64,000 nucleotides of DNA from Wujia chipingensis (GTDB lineage: Bacteria; Bacillota; Clostridia; Lachnospirales; Lachnospiraceae), in assembly GCF_014337155.1 (NCBI RefSeq), contig NZ_CP060632.1, forward strand, positions 1,433,001 through 1,497,000, given 5' to 3'. The notes below the pieces were generated by a model that was given only the letters and a program-made list of their open reading frames with translations, did not search any database and had not been told where the DNA came from. Positions 62,570 to 64,000 of the stretch are shown piece after piece; within the stretch, counting starts at the first letter, position 1; every line of letters starts with the position of its first letter. The translations under genes were made by a program, and so were the position numbers.

Positions 62570-64000
62570 CTATATCGGAAAGATTAAATTTATTTCCGTA
62601 CCGACATTTAATGCACTCTCAATCTTAATCTCCGCATTGTGCAGCTTTGCGCCATGCTTTACAATAGAAAGTCCAAGTCCCGTGCCGCCTATTTCCTTGG
62701 AATGGCTCTTATCAACCCGGTAAAAGCGTTCGAATATCCGGTCAAGCTGGTCTGCCGGAATTCCGATGCCGGAATCTTTGACACAAAACTCACAACGATG
62801 TTTTTTCTTTTTGATCATGACATCTATGGTTCCATCCTCTTTGTTATATTTAATGGCATTTTCAATCAGATTGTATACCATTTCTTCTAACACAGAGTGT
62901 ATGCCGGATATCATCATATGTTCACCCTGCAGATTGATTTTGATATGCCGTTCCTCTGCTACCGGCTCCAAATGATGGATTTCGATTCTTGATAGGTCAT
63001 ATATATCAATCGGAGTCTTTTCTACTGCCTGCTCTCCCTCATCAAGCTGAGACAGCTTAATGATATCTTCTACCAGATGGATCAGCCGACGTGCTTCGTC
63101 ATAGATCTTACCTGCAAATGTTTTGACATCCTTCTCGTCAACAATTCCATTTTTAATAATTTCTGCAATACCGGATATGGAAGTTAGCGGTGTCTTTAAT
63201 TCGTGCGATACGTTCGCCGAGAATTCCCGTCTCAAATTCTCGCGTTCTTCCTTCTCTGTGACATCCGTGATGATAACGACCGCGCCGGCAACCTCGTTAT
63301 TCCGGAATACCGGATTCGCATAGATATTATAAAAACGTCCCTTAACCGGGCAGATATACTCGCTGTGGATTCCCTGGATCGCCTTCTTGATACAGTCGAT
63401 AAACTCTTCCGACCGGTTAATCTCTAACACATGTTTTCCATCTACCGATTCATCCACATCAAATAAGGTTGAGATACTCCGGTTGTGTGAGAGAACAATT
63501 TCCTTTTTATCCACAACAAGAAAACCTTCCTGCATGTTTTCCGTAATCAGTGCAAACTCATTTTTCTGTGCCTGCAGCTGTGTCATCGCCTTTTGAATCT
63601 GCTCGTTCTGGATGCGGATTTTACGGATAAACGGTGACAGCTCGTCATAAACCGTCGATTCATCCGGATGATCTAAGTCAATCGCTTCTAACGGTGTTGT
63701 AATCTGTTTCGATAAGCGGTAGGCAAGAATCGCGGAGAATTCAACACCGAGCAGTAATACGAGAATAATCGGAAGCAGCACCTTCATCAAAAGTGCCGGC
63801 ACCGATTTACGGACTACGGAGACACGGACTACACTTCCGTCCGCAATACGGATGGCATGATAGATTGTCTCCTCGGAAAGTGTCTTCGAATATCTTACAC
63901 TTGTGCCTGCCGAAGACGTCATTGCCTGTTTGATTTCTGTACGATTTTTGTGATTTTCCATCGTATGGGGGTCGGCTTTGTTGTCATAAAGAACTGTTCC
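62570..64000 (-). CDS. PhoR-like sensor histidine kinase (5' end beyond window)
   Basis: About 477 residues are visible. The frame is open through the right edge: codons upstream of the ATG at 63961 read GTVLYDNKADPHT in frame, a stretch common in PhoR-type sensors, so the gene starts outside. It has a membrane helix (about residues 70-92 of the visible part), a PAS-like region (FALITENMQEGFLVVDKKE), a HisKA box FSANVSHELKTPL with the phospho-acceptor His, and an HATPase with N (NLIENAIKY), DSGIGIP and GTGLGLSI boxes. Its response regulator is probably upstream, outside the window. Confidence 0.9.
   Translation of the reverse strand, partial: GTVLYDNKADPHTMENHKNRTEIKQAMTSSAGTSVRYSKTLSEETIYHAIRIADGSVVRVSVVRKSVPALLMKVLLPIILVLLLGVEFSAILAYRLSKQITTPLEAIDLDHPDESTVYDELSPFIRKIRIQNEQIQKAMTQLQAQKNEFALITENMQEGFLVVDKKEIVLSHNRSISTLFDVDESVDGKHVLEINRSEEFIDCIKKAIQGIHSEYICPVKGRFYNIYANPVFRNNEVAGAVVIITDVTEKEERENLRREFSANVSHELKTPLTSISGIAEIIKNGIVDEKDVKTFAGKIYDEARRLIHLVEDIIKLSQLDEGEQAVEKTPIDIYDLSRIEIHHLEPVAEERHIKINLQGEHMMISGIHSVLEEMVYNLIENAIKYNKEDGTIDVMIKKKKHRCEFCVKDSGIGIPADQLDRIFERFYRVDKSHSKEIGGTGLGLSIVKHGAKLHNAEIKIESALNVGTEINLIFPI

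Overview
The window looks like a chromosomal segment of a spore-forming, low-GC Gram-positive bacterium of the Clostridia, most likely a Lachnospiraceae relative of Roseburia, Eubacterium/Agathobacter or Coprococcus. The reasons are the spoIIGA-sigE pair, DivIVA/SepF/MinCD division genes, the gene order miaB-mutS-mutL-miaA-(PLP lyase)-radC-mreCD-PBP2-minCD-rodA, a CspB-like subtilase, sortase B, and strong AGGAGG ribosome sites. Nearly all genes lie on the minus strand; only spoIIGA-sigE and one RNase H-like gene are on the plus strand. I see no prophage, IS transposase, CRISPR array or rRNA.

Layout, written low to high coordinate (transcription mostly runs high to low). 1-23.1 kb: a long minus-strand cluster. 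Read 5' to 3' it is miaB, mutS, mutL, miaA, a PLP lyase, radC, mreC, mreD, a very large PBP2, minC, minD, rodA, mgsA, a DacA-like carboxypeptidase, a small P-loop protein, a HlyD-like membrane protein, ylmE, sepF, a long DivIVA, aroB and a partial lspA. mreB is absent from its expected place between radC and mreC. 23.2-25 kb: an SOS-controlled LysM division-inhibitor-like gene with three LexA-type boxes, then a lipoprotein and a zinc-ribbon membrane protein. 25-36 kb: nadE, recU, a pseudouridine synthase, a membrane protein, an SDR, an rRNA methyltransferase, hflX, a TPR membrane protein, a degenerate VanY-like protein and thiC. 36-38.7 kb: a TetM/EF-G-like GTPase fused to a Rae1/YacP-type NYN ribonuclease domain, the most striking gene here. 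38.7-42.2 kb: a CspB-like subtilase divergent from spoIIGA-sigE, with Spo0A-box-like repeats between them, then tRNA-Leu(CAA). 42.4-51.7 kb: sortase B, a Nudix hydrolase, then a second division/recombination operon (divIVA2, ruvA, ruvB, zapA, U32 peptidase, ftsW-like, pbpA-like). 51.8-59 kb: an RNase H-like gene, then icd, a 1044-residue J-like TPR protein and an Hsp70 as one operon. 59-64 kb: niaR, nadC and nadB with two long imperfect palindromes, and a partial PhoR-like kinase.

The main themes are cell wall growth and division (two SEDS-PBP pairs, Min, two DivIVA paralogues with a matching C-terminal tail, SepF, ZapA), DNA repair (MutS, MutL, RuvAB, RecU, RadC, the SOS gene), NAD synthesis (nadB, nadC, nadE, niaR) and ribosome quality or rescue (HflX and the GTPase-nuclease fusion).
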